Source of the DNA: Meiothermus sp.
GTDB lineage: Bacteria > Deinococcota > Deinococci > Deinococcales > Thermaceae
Assembly (NCBI RefSeq): GCF_025056915.1
Contig: NZ_JANWVH010000011.1
Coordinates: 1-48,487 of the forward strand
Length of the DNA: 48,487 bases
Direction: 5' to 3'
The position numbers were made by a program, and so were the translations under genes. This document shows positions 31,641 through 40,078 of this stretch, in pieces. How positions within the stretch are numbered: the stretch's first letter is position 1; the number at the start of each line of letters is the position of its first letter. The notes below the pieces were generated by a model. The model worked only from the letters and a program-made list of their open reading frames with translations. It was not told the DNA's origin and searched no databases.

Positions 31641-32849
31641 GTGAACACGCTGCTCCAACGATGGCTGTTTATAGGCTTGTTGTGCGGTATTGCTTATGCC
31701 CAAAGACCCATAGAAATCACTTTTTGGCACACGCTGGACTCGCCTGGGCGGGAGGCGCTGGAAAAAATCGTGGGCGAGTTCAATGGCCGCCAGCGGGATT
31801 ACCGCATTGTGGCGCAGCATGTGGGCGACCTGCGCGAAGGGGGCCTCAAGCTGACTGCGGCCATCCGGGCAGGCAATCCGCCCCAGCTTTACTATGGCGA
31901 GGTCTCCTTTGTGAGCCGGGCCGTGCAGGAGAACCTGGCCCTGCCGCTGGAGGAGTACCTGGGTACTCTGCCCACTGATTTCTATCCGGGGTTGCTCGAG
32001 ACCGGGCGCTTCCGGGGCCGAACCTATGCCTTGCCGGTGGAGTTGCACCTGCCGGTGCTGTTTTTCAACGCCGACCAGTTGGCCGCCCGCCGCCTGAACC
32101 CCCCGCAGAGCTGGGAGGCCCTGGCCGGGGCCGCCCAGCAGCTTTCGACCCGCTCGGCTCGCGGTTTTATTGTGGTAAGCGATGTGTACAGCTTCAACGC
32201 GGTGGTCATGAGCCGGGGCGGGCAGCTTGTGCGCGAGGGGCGGCCCAACTTTACCGATGCCAAGGTGGTGGAGAGCCTCGAGTACCTGCAAAGCCTGGTG
32301 CGCTCGGGGAGCGCGGTGAGCCGCAACATCGCCGAGGCCCAGTTCGCCATGGTGGACTTTGTGCGCACCAAGGCCTTTATGGGCGTTGCCCCCATTACGG
32401 TCTGGCCAACCCTGGAAAAGCGCACCCCCATTCCATTTCGGCTGGGCGTGGCCCCCTTGCCCCGCACGCCCGATGGCAGGCTGCCCCTGGCCGGGGGAAA
32501 CCTGATGGTGTTGCGCGGGGCCACCGAGGCGCAGGCCCGGGGGGCAGTGGCCCTGTGGCGCTACTGGATGGAGCCTACTAACCTGGCCGAGTGGGTCAGG
32601 GCCACCTACTGCCTGCCCCTGCGCCGCTCGGCCCAGCCCCTGCTGGAAGACTTCTACCGCGAAGACCCCCGCCGCCGGGTGGCCTTCAGCGGCCTCGAGC
32701 AGGCCCAGACCTGGGTGCAAGACCCCGAGGTCACCCTCTGGTATGGGTATCTGGAAGAGGCCCTCGAGCGGGTTCTGAAAGGCAATGCCAGCCCCCGGCA
32801 GGCCCTTGAAGAGGCCCAGCGCAAAGCCCTGGCGGTGGAGCGGCGCTAG
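31641..32849 (+). CDS. Orphan ABC substrate-binding protein, UgpB-like
   Basis: A 402-residue solute-binding protein with a signal peptide (LLQRWLFIGLLCGIAYAQ). The mature start PIEITFWHTLDSPGREALEK resembles binding proteins for glycerol 3-phosphate and related esters, and LRGATEAQARGAVALWRYW matches the UgpB pattern. No permease gene is next to it, so it must work with a transporter encoded elsewhere. Translation starts at GTG 31641-31643 without a Shine-Dalgarno. The stop codon TAG overlaps the stop codon of the convergent P-type ATPase gene in the palindrome CTAG, leaving no room for a terminator between them. Confidence 0.88.
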   Translation: MNTLLQRWLFIGLLCGIAYAQRPIEITFWHTLDSPGREALEKIVGEFNGRQRDYRIVAQHVGDLREGGLKLTAAIRAGNPPQLYYGEVSFVSRAVQENLALPLEEYLGTLPTDFYPGLLETGRFRGRTYALPVELHLPVLFFNADQLAARRLNPPQSWEALAGAAQQLSTRSARGFIVVSDVYSFNAVVMSRGGQLVREGRPNFTDAKVVESLEYLQSLVRSGSAVSRNIAEAQFAMVDFVRTKAFMGVAPITVWPTLEKRTPIPFRLGVAPLPRTPDGRLPLAGGNLMVLRGATEAQARGAVALWRYWMEPTNLAEWVRATYCLPLRRSAQPLLEDFYREDPRRRVAFSGLEQAQTWVQDPEVTLWYGYLEEALERVLKGNASPRQALEEAQRKALAVERR

Positions 32850-35323
32850 GGGCGCGGCGGATGGCCGGTGCGCTGCCGCAGCTTGCGGGCCGTGAGGGCG
32901 GCCACAGCCCAGGTCAGAAAGGTGGCCGCGAGCACCCAACCGAGTTGATAGGGATCGAGCGGCGCCAGACCCAATAGCAGCCGACCCTGGGGGAGCACGA
33001 AGACCAGGGCCATCAGGGCCAGGGCACCCCCGATGCTCAGATTGAGCCAGCGGTTGGGGAGGGGTAGTAGAACCAGGCTGCGCGAAGGGTAGGCGAAAAT
33101 GAGCTGGGCCAGCGACTCGTAGAGGAAGACCGCACTGCGCACAACCTCGAGCCCGGCTCCCCGCAGGTACAAAAAGACCAGCAACGCCGCGCCCAGCAGG
33201 GCCTTGACCCCCCCGGTCAGCAGGATAAAGGCCAGCGAGGGGCCGTCGAGTAAGGGGGCCTGGGGGTTGCGCGGGCGCTGGCGCATCACCCCGGGGTTGC
33301 GATCCAACCCCAGCGCCAAGGCTGGGGGGCCGTCGGCGATGATATTGATCCACAGGAGCTGCACCGCCGTAAGGGGCAGGAAGAAGGCCCCGGCGGCATC
33401 GCGCAAACCCAGTGCCACCGCCGCCAGCAAGCCCAGCAGAACCAGTAGCACCAAAGCCACGTTGGTCGAGAAGAGGAACCGGATGAACTTCTGGATGTTC
33501 TCGTAGATGCTACGCCCCTCCTCGATGGCGGCCACGATGGTGGCGAAATTGTCGTCCAAAAGCACCAAGTCGGCCACCTCGCGGCTCACCTCGGAGCCCC
33601 GCTGGCCCATGGCCACTCCCACGTCGGCCCGCTTCAGGGCCGGGGCATCGTTCACCCCGTCCCCGGTCATGGCCACGATCTCGCCCTGGGCTTTGAGCGC
33701 CTCGACCAGGCGTAGCTTGTGCTCAGGCCGGACCCGGGCGAATACGTTGACCTCCGCCAGGGCTTGGCGCAGGGCCTGGGGGGTGAAGCCCTCGAGGTCC
33801 TCGCCGGTAAGCACCCGCTCGCCCGGGATACCCACCTGGTGGGCGATGGCCAGGGCAGTAGCCGGGTGATCTCCGGTCACCATCAAGACCCGGATGCCTG
33901 CCTCCTGGGCCTGGCGGATGGCCCCCGGTACCTCGGGGCGAGGGGGATCCCAGAACAGTACCAGTCCGGCAAAGAATAGCTCCTCCTCACGTTCCCCCTC
34001 GCCATAGGCCAACCCCAGCACCCGGTAGCCCTCGGCGGCATAGGCCAGGGCCTTTTCCTGCCATGAGGCAAGCTCGGCGGGGCCAAGCCGGCAGCGCGAC
34101 AAGACCACCTCGGGAGCCCCCTTGAGGTAGCTCACCAAACGGTTGCCCTCTTTCACGGTGACCCTCATAAAGCGGTGCTGGCTGTCGAAGGGTTGTTCAG
34201 AGAGGCGGGGCGAGTGGGCCTTTAGCTGCTCGGGGTTGACGCCCTTGCCGCGAACGTAGGCCAGCAGCGCCAGGTCCATCGGATCGCCGGCTTGATGATC
34301 GGCATCGTTGGCCAGGGCGCAGACCAGGTAGGCCTTCTGGAGATCGGGGCTATCAATGGCCCGCACCTCCATGCGGTTTTCGGTCAGGGTGCCGGTTTTA
34401 TCGGTGGCGATCACGGTCACCGAGCCCAGGGCCTCCACCGCAGCCAGCTTGCGCACCACTGCTTTGCGGATAGCCATGCGCTCGACCCCTAGTGAAAGGG
34501 TCAGGGTCAGCACCGCCGGCAGGCCCTCGGGTACTGCTGCCACGGCCAGGGCCACGGCGAACAGCAACACCTCGTCCAGCCGGTGCCAGCCCTCGAAGAT
34601 GACCCCCCCCAGCGCGACCAGAAAGGCCACCCCCAACACCGCTTGGGCAATCTGGTGTCCAAACTGGTGTAACCGTCGCTCCAAGGGGGTTGGGTCGGCC
34701 TGAACCTGGCCCAGCATGACTGCCAGACGGCCCAGGGCGCTCCTGGCCCCGGTACGCACCACCCGGGCATATAACCGGCCCCGCACCAGCAGGGTACCGC
34801 TAAACAGCTCGTCGTGGGGCGATTTCTCCACCGGTAAGCTCTCGCCGGTCAACATCGACTCGTCGACCAGGGGGCTACCCTCCAGAACCTCTATATCGGC
34901 GGGAACGCGGTCACCCGCCTCGAGGCGCACCAGGTCGCCGGGCACCAGCCAATCGCTTGAAATCTGCTGCCAGCGCCCTTCGCGCAGCACCCAGACCCGG
35001 GGGGTAGAGAGTTGTTTGAGCTTGCGCAGGGCGGCTTCGGATTTGCGCTCCTGCCATACCCCTAGCCCTGCATTCAGGAGGAGGATGATCGCGATGGCCA
35101 GCGATTCGAAGGGAAAACCATGGCGGCCCTCGAGCCACCACACCCCATAGTCCACCAACAGGGCAAAGAGCAGAATGTAGATGAGGGGGCTTTTGAACTG
35201 ATGCAAAAAGCGCCGCCACCACGCCTCGGGACGCTTCTCGGGCAGGGCGTTGGGGCCGTGGGTGTGCAGGCGCTTGCGGGCTTCAGCTTCGCTCAGTCCG
35301 GACAGAAGTCGTTGGGCGTTCAT
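32846..35323 (-). CDS. Cation-transporting P-type ATPase (P2A, SPCA/PMR1-like)
   Basis: An 825-residue pump. In order: N-terminal cation ATPase domain ([20 protein letters not shown]), the actuator motif [10 protein letters not shown], the helix-4 ion motif [11 protein letters not shown], the phosphorylation site [10 protein letters not shown], the hinge [20 protein letters not shown] and the C-terminal helices. Helix 5 reads [12 protein letters not shown] and helix 6 [15 protein letters not shown]. Relative to SERCA the helix-5 Glu is Leu and the helix-6 Thr is Ala, closer to the secretory-pathway Ca/Mn pumps with one site. ATG at 35321-35323 has GGGGGG upstream. A repeated motif shared with ppsA lies 44 bp further up. 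Confidence 0.9.
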   Translation of the reverse strand: MNAQRLLSGLSEAEARKRLHTHGPNALPEKRPEAWWRRFLHQFKSPLIYILLFALLVDYGVWWLEGRHGFPFESLAIAIILLLNAGLGVWQERKSEAALRKLKQLSTPRVWVLREGRWQQISSDWLVPGDLVRLEAGDRVPADIEVLEGSPLVDESMLTGESLPVEKSPHDELFSGTLLVRGRLYARVVRTGARSALGRLAVMLGQVQADPTPLERRLHQFGHQIAQAVLGVAFLVALGGVIFEGWHRLDEVLLFAVALAVAAVPEGLPAVLTLTLSLGVERMAIRKAVVRKLAAVEALGSVTVIATDKTGTLTENRMEVRAIDSPDLQKAYLVCALANDADHQAGDPMDLALLAYVRGKGVNPEQLKAHSPRLSEQPFDSQHRFMRVTVKEGNRLVSYLKGAPEVVLSRCRLGPAELASWQEKALAYAAEGYRVLGLAYGEGEREEELFFAGLVLFWDPPRPEVPGAIRQAQEAGIRVLMVTGDHPATALAIAHQVGIPGERVLTGEDLEGFTPQALRQALAEVNVFARVRPEHKLRLVEALKAQGEIVAMTGDGVNDAPALKRADVGVAMGQRGSEVSREVADLVLLDDNFATIVAAIEEGRSIYENIQKFIRFLFSTNVALVLLVLLGLLAAVALGLRDAAGAFFLPLTAVQLLWINIIADGPPALALGLDRNPGVMRQRPRNPQAPLLDGPSLAFILLTGGVKALLGAALLVFLYLRGAGLEVVRSAVFLYESLAQLIFAYPSRSLVLLPLPNRWLNLSIGGALALMALVFVLPQGRLLLGLAPLDPYQLGWVLAATFLTWAVAALTARKLRQRTGHPPRP

Positions 35324-35366
35324 GATGGCCCCCCAGCCAGCCTCACCCCCCACTCTGGCCGGGGTT

Positions 35367-35384
35367 TGTTACCGAGGCATTACC
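35367..35384 (-). promoter_or_regulatory. Shared 18-bp direct-repeat motif, P-type ATPase copy
   Basis: On the minus strand GGTAATGCCTCGGTAACA matches the motif before ppsA (38315-38332) at 17 of 18 positions. It contains GGTAAT and GGTAAC 11 bp apart, about one helical turn. It lies 44 bp upstream of the ATPase start. Confidence 0.6.
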
Positions 35385-35535
35385 TGGGCCTGACCTGGCC
35401 CGAATGGCTTGAACGACGGTTTCGGCGGCCTGTAGCACCTCCGGGCTGGGTGCTTCGCCGGTCCCAAACCTGCGGCCTTCGATGCCACGACTATTTGGGC
35501 ATGTGGGCCTGAGCACTCGCATTCCCTCAACCGAA

Positions 35536-35802
35536 CTATGGCCGCAAGGCCTCGAGCCCACTCACGCTCATCCCGCCCACCCCCAGCGCGATGATTTCGG
35601 CCCGGTTGATGAGCAGGTATTCCAGCTTTTCTTGCATCACCCCTTCACCCACCACCGCGTTGCGTAGAATCAGCACGTTTTCGGGCCCTCCCCACTGGGC
35701 TGCGCAGCGCCGGAAGGTCTCGAGGTCGTGGAACTCATCCGCTCCGATTTCATCCCCCAGGATGATGCGCTCCCCCAGAAATACGATCCGCTGATGCCTC
35801 AT
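35536..35802 (-). CDS. Small conserved-looking protein coupled to ppsA
   Basis: An 88-residue soluble protein I cannot place in a family. It starts MRHQRIVFLGERIILGDEIG and has alternating strand and helix patterns, ending IIALGVGGMSVSGLEALRP. Its ATG (35800-35802) overlaps the TGA of ppsA as ATGA, so it is translated together with PEP synthase. No signal peptide or membrane segment. It may modulate PpsA or a related step, but nothing in the sequence shows this. Confidence 0.6.
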   Translation of the reverse strand: MRHQRIVFLGERIILGDEIGADEFHDLETFRRCAAQWGGPENVLILRNAVVGEGVMQEKLEYLLINRAEIIALGVGGMSVSGLEALRP

Positions 35803-38282
35803 CGGGCCCTCCTTCCCGCCCTTGTGTACAGGGCTTTTTCAGTCTCCAGGATGCGTTTTTTGGTGCGTACCACCGAGTCGGGGTTCAGGCTGATGGAGTC
35901 TATGCCGGCTTCCACCAGGAAGGCCGCGAACTCGGGGTAGTCGGAGGGGGCCTGCCCGCAGATGCCCACCTTGCGCCCGTGCTTGTGGGCTTTCTGGATC
36001 AGCTCGGCGCAGGCCCATTTGACGGCCTGGTTGCGCTCGTCAAACAGGGCCGCTACCTGGGTGGAGTCACGGTCTACCCCCAGCACCAGCTGGGTCAGGT
36101 CGTTGGAGCCAATCGAGAAGCCGTCGAAGATCTGGCTGAACTCCTCGGCCAGGATCACGTTGGAAGGAATCTCGGCCATTACATAGACCTCCAGGCCGTT
36201 CTTGCCCCGCTCCAGTCCCCCTTCCTTCATGCTCTCCAGCACCCGCCGGCCCTCCTCCACCGTGCGGCAGAAGGGAATCATCACCACCAGGTTCGTAAGG
36301 CCCATCTCGTCGCGCACCCGCTTGACCGCCGCAACTTCCAGCACGAAGCCTTCCTTGTAGTCGGGGTGGTAGTAGCGGCTGGCCCCGCGCCACCCGATCA
36401 TGGGGTTTTCCTCATTGGGCTCGAAGGCTTCGCCGCCCAGCAGCTTGGCGTACTCGTTGGTCTTGAAGTCGCTCATCCGCAAAATCACCGGCTTGGGATA
36501 GAACGCCGCGGCCAGCACCGCAATCCCCTGGCTCAGGCGGTCAATGAAGTATTCGCGCCCGCTCGAGTAGCCGCTGGTTTTGGCCTCGATCTCCCGCCCC
36601 ACCTTGGGGGAGAGTTTTTCGGGGTGCAGCAGCGCCAGGGGGTGTATGCCCACCCAGTCGGCGAAGATGAACTCCATCCGGGCCAGGCCCACCCCGTCGT
36701 TGGGCAGCAGGGCTAGCCGGAAGGCCTGCTCGGGGTTGCCCACGTTCATCATGATCTGGGTGCGGGTGGAGCCCATCTGGTAAGGGTCGAACTCGTCCAC
36801 GGTAAACTTCAGGGTGCCCTCGTAGACCCGTCCCACTTCGCCCTGGGCACAGGAAACCGTGACCGGGCCGCCCTTGGCCAGGGCTTTGGTGGCCCCTGCG
36901 GCCCCCACCACCGCCGGAATGCCCAGCTCGCGGGCCACAATCGCCGCGTGCGAGGTGCGCCCGCCCCGCTCGGTCACGATGGCGCTGGCAATCTTCATGA
37001 TGGGCTCCCAGTCGGGGTTGGTGGTGAGGGTGACCAGTACATCGCCGGGCTTGATCTGGTTCATGGCCTTGGGGTCGCGGATCACCCTGGCGGGGCCGGT
37101 GGCAATCTTTTCGCCTACCGCCAGCCCCTCGACCAGGACCTTGCCTTCTTGCTCCAGGGTATAGGTTTTGAGGGTGGGGCTTTTGCGGCTATGGACGGTC
37201 TCCGGGCGGGCCTGCACAATGAACAGCTCGCCGGTAATTCCGTCTTTGGCCCACTCGATGTCCATGGGGGTGGGGGTGCCCCGCTTTTGGCTGTAGTGCT
37301 GCTCGATCCAGACCGCCCACTGGGCCAGCTTCAATACCTCCTCATTGCTCAACACCCACTGGTTGCGGTCGGCAGGGGCTACGGGGATGTTGCGTAGCTT
37401 GTGGTGCTCGGTGTCGTAAACCAGGCGCAGCTCCTTGGCCCCCAGTCTTTTCCAGAGCAAGGGCTTGAAGCCTTTGGCCAGGGTTTCCTTGTGGACATAG
37501 AAACGGTCTGGCGTAGATTTGCCCTGCACGATATTTTCGCCCAGGCCCCAGACCCCTTCCAGCATCACCACGCCGTCATAGCCGGTCTCGGTGTCGAGGG
37601 TAAAAATTACGCCGGAGGAGGCCAGATCCGAACGCACCAGCCGCTGCACGCCGACCGAAAGCAGCACCTTCTCGTGGGGGAAGCCCATATCCACCCGGTA
37701 GCGGGTGGCCCGTGCGGTGTAGAGGCTGGCAAAGCACTTTTTCACCGCCTCGAGCAGCTCGGCCTCGCCCTGGATGCCCAGGTAACTCTCGTGCTGCCCG
37801 GCAAAACTGGCCGTGGGCAGGTCTTCCGCAGTGGCGCTGGAACGAACCGCCACCATCAGGTCTTCCACCCGGGCCTGGCGTGAGAGTTCGCGGTAGGCCC
37901 GGACGATTTCCCCCTCGAGGTCCTCGGGCAGCGCAGCCCGCAGAATCAGGCTGCGAATCAGCCTTGTGCGCCGGGTCAGGTCGTCGGGGTCGTGGGGGTT
38001 TAGCTCCCGCAACTGTTCGCGGATGGGCGCGTTCAGGCCATTGGCCTGGAGGAAGTGCTGGAAAGCTTCGGCGGTAACGGCAAAACCCTCCGGCACCCGC
38101 ACCCCCAGCCTGCCCAGTTCGCGCACCATTTCACCCAGTGAAGCATTCTTGCCCCCGACCCGCGGTACTTCGTCAATGCCCACCTCCTTGAACCACCGTA
38201 CAAAGCGCATGGGGCTCTGCACAGAGCGGCCTTTGGGGCGGCTCGAGCCGGTTCTGGGCTTTACAGAAAGAGCAGTAGCCAT
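35799..38282 (-). CDS. ppsA: Phosphoenolpyruvate synthase
   Basis: An 827-residue enzyme that makes PEP from pyruvate and ATP with release of AMP and phosphate. The N-terminal ATP-grasp domain has VGGKNASLGEMVRELG and VRSSATAEDLPTASFAGQHE. The swivelling phosphohistidine domain has the catalytic His in GGRTSHAAIVARELGIPAVV. The C-terminal PEP/pyruvate barrel contains FSIGSNDLTQLVLGVDRDS and the acid/base Cys in KVGICGQAPSDYPEF. ATG at 38280-38282 follows AGGAGG about 6 nt upstream; the first 24 residues before MRFVRWFKEVG are a weakly conserved-looking extension. It supports gluconeogenesis from pyruvate. Confidence 0.95.
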   Translation of the reverse strand: MATALSVKPRTGSSRPKGRSVQSPMRFVRWFKEVGIDEVPRVGGKNASLGEMVRELGRLGVRVPEGFAVTAEAFQHFLQANGLNAPIREQLRELNPHDPDDLTRRTRLIRSLILRAALPEDLEGEIVRAYRELSRQARVEDLMVAVRSSATAEDLPTASFAGQHESYLGIQGEAELLEAVKKCFASLYTARATRYRVDMGFPHEKVLLSVGVQRLVRSDLASSGVIFTLDTETGYDGVVMLEGVWGLGENIVQGKSTPDRFYVHKETLAKGFKPLLWKRLGAKELRLVYDTEHHKLRNIPVAPADRNQWVLSNEEVLKLAQWAVWIEQHYSQKRGTPTPMDIEWAKDGITGELFIVQARPETVHSRKSPTLKTYTLEQEGKVLVEGLAVGEKIATGPARVIRDPKAMNQIKPGDVLVTLTTNPDWEPIMKIASAIVTERGGRTSHAAIVARELGIPAVVGAAGATKALAKGGPVTVSCAQGEVGRVYEGTLKFTVDEFDPYQMGSTRTQIMMNVGNPEQAFRLALLPNDGVGLARMEFIFADWVGIHPLALLHPEKLSPKVGREIEAKTSGYSSGREYFIDRLSQGIAVLAAAFYPKPVILRMSDFKTNEYAKLLGGEAFEPNEENPMIGWRGASRYYHPDYKEGFVLEVAAVKRVRDEMGLTNLVVMIPFCRTVEEGRRVLESMKEGGLERGKNGLEVYVMAEIPSNVILAEEFSQIFDGFSIGSNDLTQLVLGVDRDSTQVAALFDERNQAVKWACAELIQKAHKHGRKVGICGQAPSDYPEFAAFLVEAGIDSISLNPDSVVRTKKRILETEKALYTRAGRRAR

Positions 38283-38314
38283 AGAAGCCTCCTGCCTAAA
38301 CCCTAAAAAGCGGC

Positions 38315-38332
38315 TGTTACCGATGCATTACC
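38315..38332 (-). promoter_or_regulatory. Shared 18-bp direct-repeat motif, ppsA copy
   Basis: On the minus strand GGTAATGCATCGGTAACA lies 32 bp upstream of the ppsA ATG. It differs at one position from the copy before the P-type ATPase gene. A TTGGGA hexamer lies 17 bp upstream of GGTAAT, so part of it may also serve as a -10. Confidence 0.6.
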
Positions 38333-38421
38333 GTCCAGGAGTACATTTGTCCCAACCGGGCGCTTTCACAAGTCCACGACGCAGCCAGAACTGCTGCTTG
38401 GGAACTGCTCAGGCGGTGCGA

Positions 38422-38427
38422 TAAGCT
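38422..38427 (+). promoter_or_regulatory. Leaderless -10 box of the 95-residue protein gene
   Basis: TAAGCT ends 6 nt before the ATG at 38434. TTGGGA lies 18 bp upstream as a possible -35. No Shine-Dalgarno is present. Confidence 0.5.
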
Positions 38428-38433
38428 ACTGGT

Positions 38434-38721
38434 ATGTTTGGTTGGTTTCGCAAACCGGATGAGCATGTCCAGCGTGAAGGTGACGCGGCCTTCCGGGTAC
38501 GGGTGCGCACAGCCCGCAACGGCGATATTGTGGAGCTCAGGCTCACCAAGGGCAATGAAATCTCCACCTCCGACGAGGGGGGCTACTATGTGCGCAAAAT
38601 TATCGTTTCTCCCGAGCACCTCGACCGGGCCGTGCTGGAAATCTGGTTTGACAACGCCTACCGCCCCAAGCGTAAAGCTGTGGAGGGAGGCGAGCTGGTT
38701 CCCATCAAGGAATGGACGTGA
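38434..38721 (+). CDS. Small cytoplasmic protein of unknown function
   Basis: A 95-residue protein, charged and without signal peptide or membrane helix. It begins MFGWFRKPDEHVQREGDAAF and has beta-type segments such as VRVRTARNGDIVELRLTKG and GGYYVRKIIVSPEHL. The good codon pattern, the promoter fit and a hairpin right after the stop codon support a real gene. It diverges from ppsA. I do not recognise a family. Confidence 0.65.
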   Translation: MFGWFRKPDEHVQREGDAAFRVRVRTARNGDIVELRLTKGNEISTSDEGGYYVRKIIVSPEHLDRAVLEIWFDNAYRPKRKAVEGGELVPIKEWT

Positions 38722-38723
38722 AA

Positions 38724-38747
38724 AACCCCACCTTGCTGGCGGGGGTT
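38724..38747 (+). terminator. Hairpin after the 95-residue protein gene
   Basis: AACCCCACC and GGCGGGGGTT can form a stem of about 8 pairs with a mismatch and a bulge around the loop TTGCT, starting 2 nt after the stop codon. No T-tract follows directly, so termination strength is uncertain. Confidence 0.35.
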
Positions 38748-38886
38748 AGCGGATAGAACCTTGCAGCTTTATACGCGAATCTTTGTTTTAAAGCGAGTTT
38801 TTACGCTGCCGGAAACCCATAAACACGCACCTGCCCGCCAACGCAACTTCGTTTTTGTCGGCGAAAAAACAACAAAAAAGGCGCTC

Positions 38887-39456
38887 TTACTGAAGCTCGT
38901 CCTCGAGGTTATCCATCACCCGCCGGGCGGCACCGCTCTGCTCTTCGCTGAAGCTCTCCTCGCTGACAGGGGGATAGGTGCGTCGCCCACCGCCGGTGCG
39001 CTCGAGCTGGGCCTGCAACTCGCGCAGGTCCAGGTAGCGGTCGCTCTGGTTGCGCAGCTCGAGGTCGGTCAGTTCGGGCACCCCCAGCAGGTGAATCTCC
39101 TTGCCCTGGGCCCGGAGGGCCGAAAGGGTGTGGGCCAGGTCGCCCGAGCCACTCGCCACCACCGCCCGCTCCCAGCGGGGCGCGGTAATCAGCAAGTCCG
39201 TGGCGATCATGGCCTCGAAGCGGGGGTCGCCGTGGGCTTCCCGGCTGCGCACGGTGTAGCCCATAAACACCAGCGCATCCAGGAATTTCTGCTGACGCTC
39301 GTCGTTGCTGTCGGTGACGGGGGCGTAGTAAAAGGCGTTGTAAAGGTCTTCGGGCTTGGAGAAAACCCCAATCGCCTTCCGGTGGTCAATGTTCCACCCC
39401 AAGCGTTTGGCCGCGTCATACATATAGGAGCCGTCAATGAACAAAGCCGTCTTCAT
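38887..39456 (-). CDS. NYN-domain (PIN-like) protein
   Basis: A 189-residue protein with a NYN/LabA-like domain, a PIN-fold group of putative ribonucleases. The acidic metal-binding positions are seen in TALFIDGSYMYDAAKRLGW (first Asp), in RFEAMIATDLLITAPRW and in VVASGSGDLAHTLSALRAQG. A low-complexity acidic tail (VSEESFSEEQSG) follows. ATG at 39454-39456 has AAAGAG upstream; the frame extends further up without homology. RNA cleavage is a family-level inference. A perfect inverted repeat lies about 50 bp upstream. Confidence 0.85.
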   Translation of the reverse strand: MKTALFIDGSYMYDAAKRLGWNIDHRKAIGVFSKPEDLYNAFYYAPVTDSNDERQQKFLDALVFMGYTVRSREAHGDPRFEAMIATDLLITAPRWERAVVASGSGDLAHTLSALRAQGKEIHLLGVPELTDLELRNQSDRYLDLRELQAQLERTGGGRRTYPPVSEESFSEEQSGAARRVMDNLEDELQ

Positions 39457-39502
39457 CGTTCTCTTTCTCGCTTCCTGTTCTGCGGCGGGGCGATCCGCTA
39501 CG

Positions 39503-39525
39503 CTAGATGTGTATGCTACATCTAG
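39503..39525. promoter_or_regulatory. 8-bp perfect inverted repeat upstream of the NYN gene
   Basis: CTAGATGT (39503-39510) and ACATCTAG (39518-39525) are perfect arms with a 7-nt spacer. It lies 46 bp upstream of the NYN ATG and overlaps the start of a short plus-strand frame. It is probably an operator. Confidence 0.45.
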
Positions 39526-39638
39526 ACGGCCCAATCTACTACCTTGGTGCGCTCGAGGCCGACAGACGCAGGCCCGTTGCATTAGGGTGGGCGTTCAGCA
39601 GACTGCGTGGGCCTCGTCTCACGCTCGCGCGACCATGA
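39513..39638 (+). CDS. Possible 41-residue leaderless ORF
   Basis: The frame starts MLHLDGPIYYLGALEADRRR and ends after 41 codons. A TACGCT box ends 8 nt before the ATG, which is the pattern of other leaderless genes here. The N-terminal half looks protein-like, but the rest is arginine-rich, so it may be a truncated or frameshifted gene. I do not recognise it. Confidence 0.25.
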   Translation: MLHLDGPIYYLGALEADRRRPVALGWAFSRLRGPRLTLARP

Positions 39639-40078
39639 TTGATTCAGACAGGGCCACCCCTAGCTCTGCTCTTTACATCATGCGACAAGGCCCGCCATTT
39701 TCCAACCTCTGTAACGGCTTTGGCCGACCTCGAGCGACCACCAACACGCCACTGGCGGGGATAAAGAAGAATTTTGCCCTGCTTCGGCAGGACAGCGCGT
39801 TCTTTTTGCTGAAGCCCACCCCCGCCCGGATCGGCGTGCAGAGCTATAAAAGGCAAACCGCCTGTCTTTGTGCCTGCACCGGGCAAACAGGGCTTCCTCG
39901 AGCAGGGAAGCGCTTCCCAGACGTGCGTTATGCGAACTGGGTGCAAGGTTATGCACAAAACTTGACCTTGCCTTCCCGGTGCCGACGTACCTCCAGGCGT
40001 CCCCTTGGGAATAGGGCTTTCATCGCCGGTCATGGGCCATAGACCCCTGGCTGTCTGCGGAGCTTTTGGGCAGGGGCC
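39639..40078. other. 440-bp gap with a tetraloop hairpin and a 14-bp palindrome
   Basis: No convincing gene. CCTGC-TTCG-GCAGG (39778-39791) is a UUCG-type tetraloop hairpin, followed about 10 nt later by TTCTTTTT, so it may be a weak terminator. GGGAAGCGCTTCCC (39905-39918) is a perfect palindrome with the CG-centred form of LacI-family operators. No sugar gene is adjacent. Confidence 0.4.

Noticed and set aside
31560..33353. 597-codon minus-strand frame opposite the orphan binding-protein gene
   Set aside because: It is the antisense of a clear gene with signal peptide and family motifs; its composition is an artefact of high GC.
35343..35522. 59-codon minus-strand frame after the 88-residue protein gene
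   Set aside because: The middle looks helical (EVLQAAETVVQAIRAR) and a GAGGG precedes the ATG, but the spacing is too short and the shared ppsA/ATPase motif lies inside it. Kept only as a remote possibility.
39437..40042. 201-codon plus-strand frame starting like a lipoprotein signal (MNKAVFIVLFLASCSA)
   Set aside because: Its first part is the complement of the NYN gene start, the rest has no recognisable pattern, and no ribosome binding site or promoter fits.
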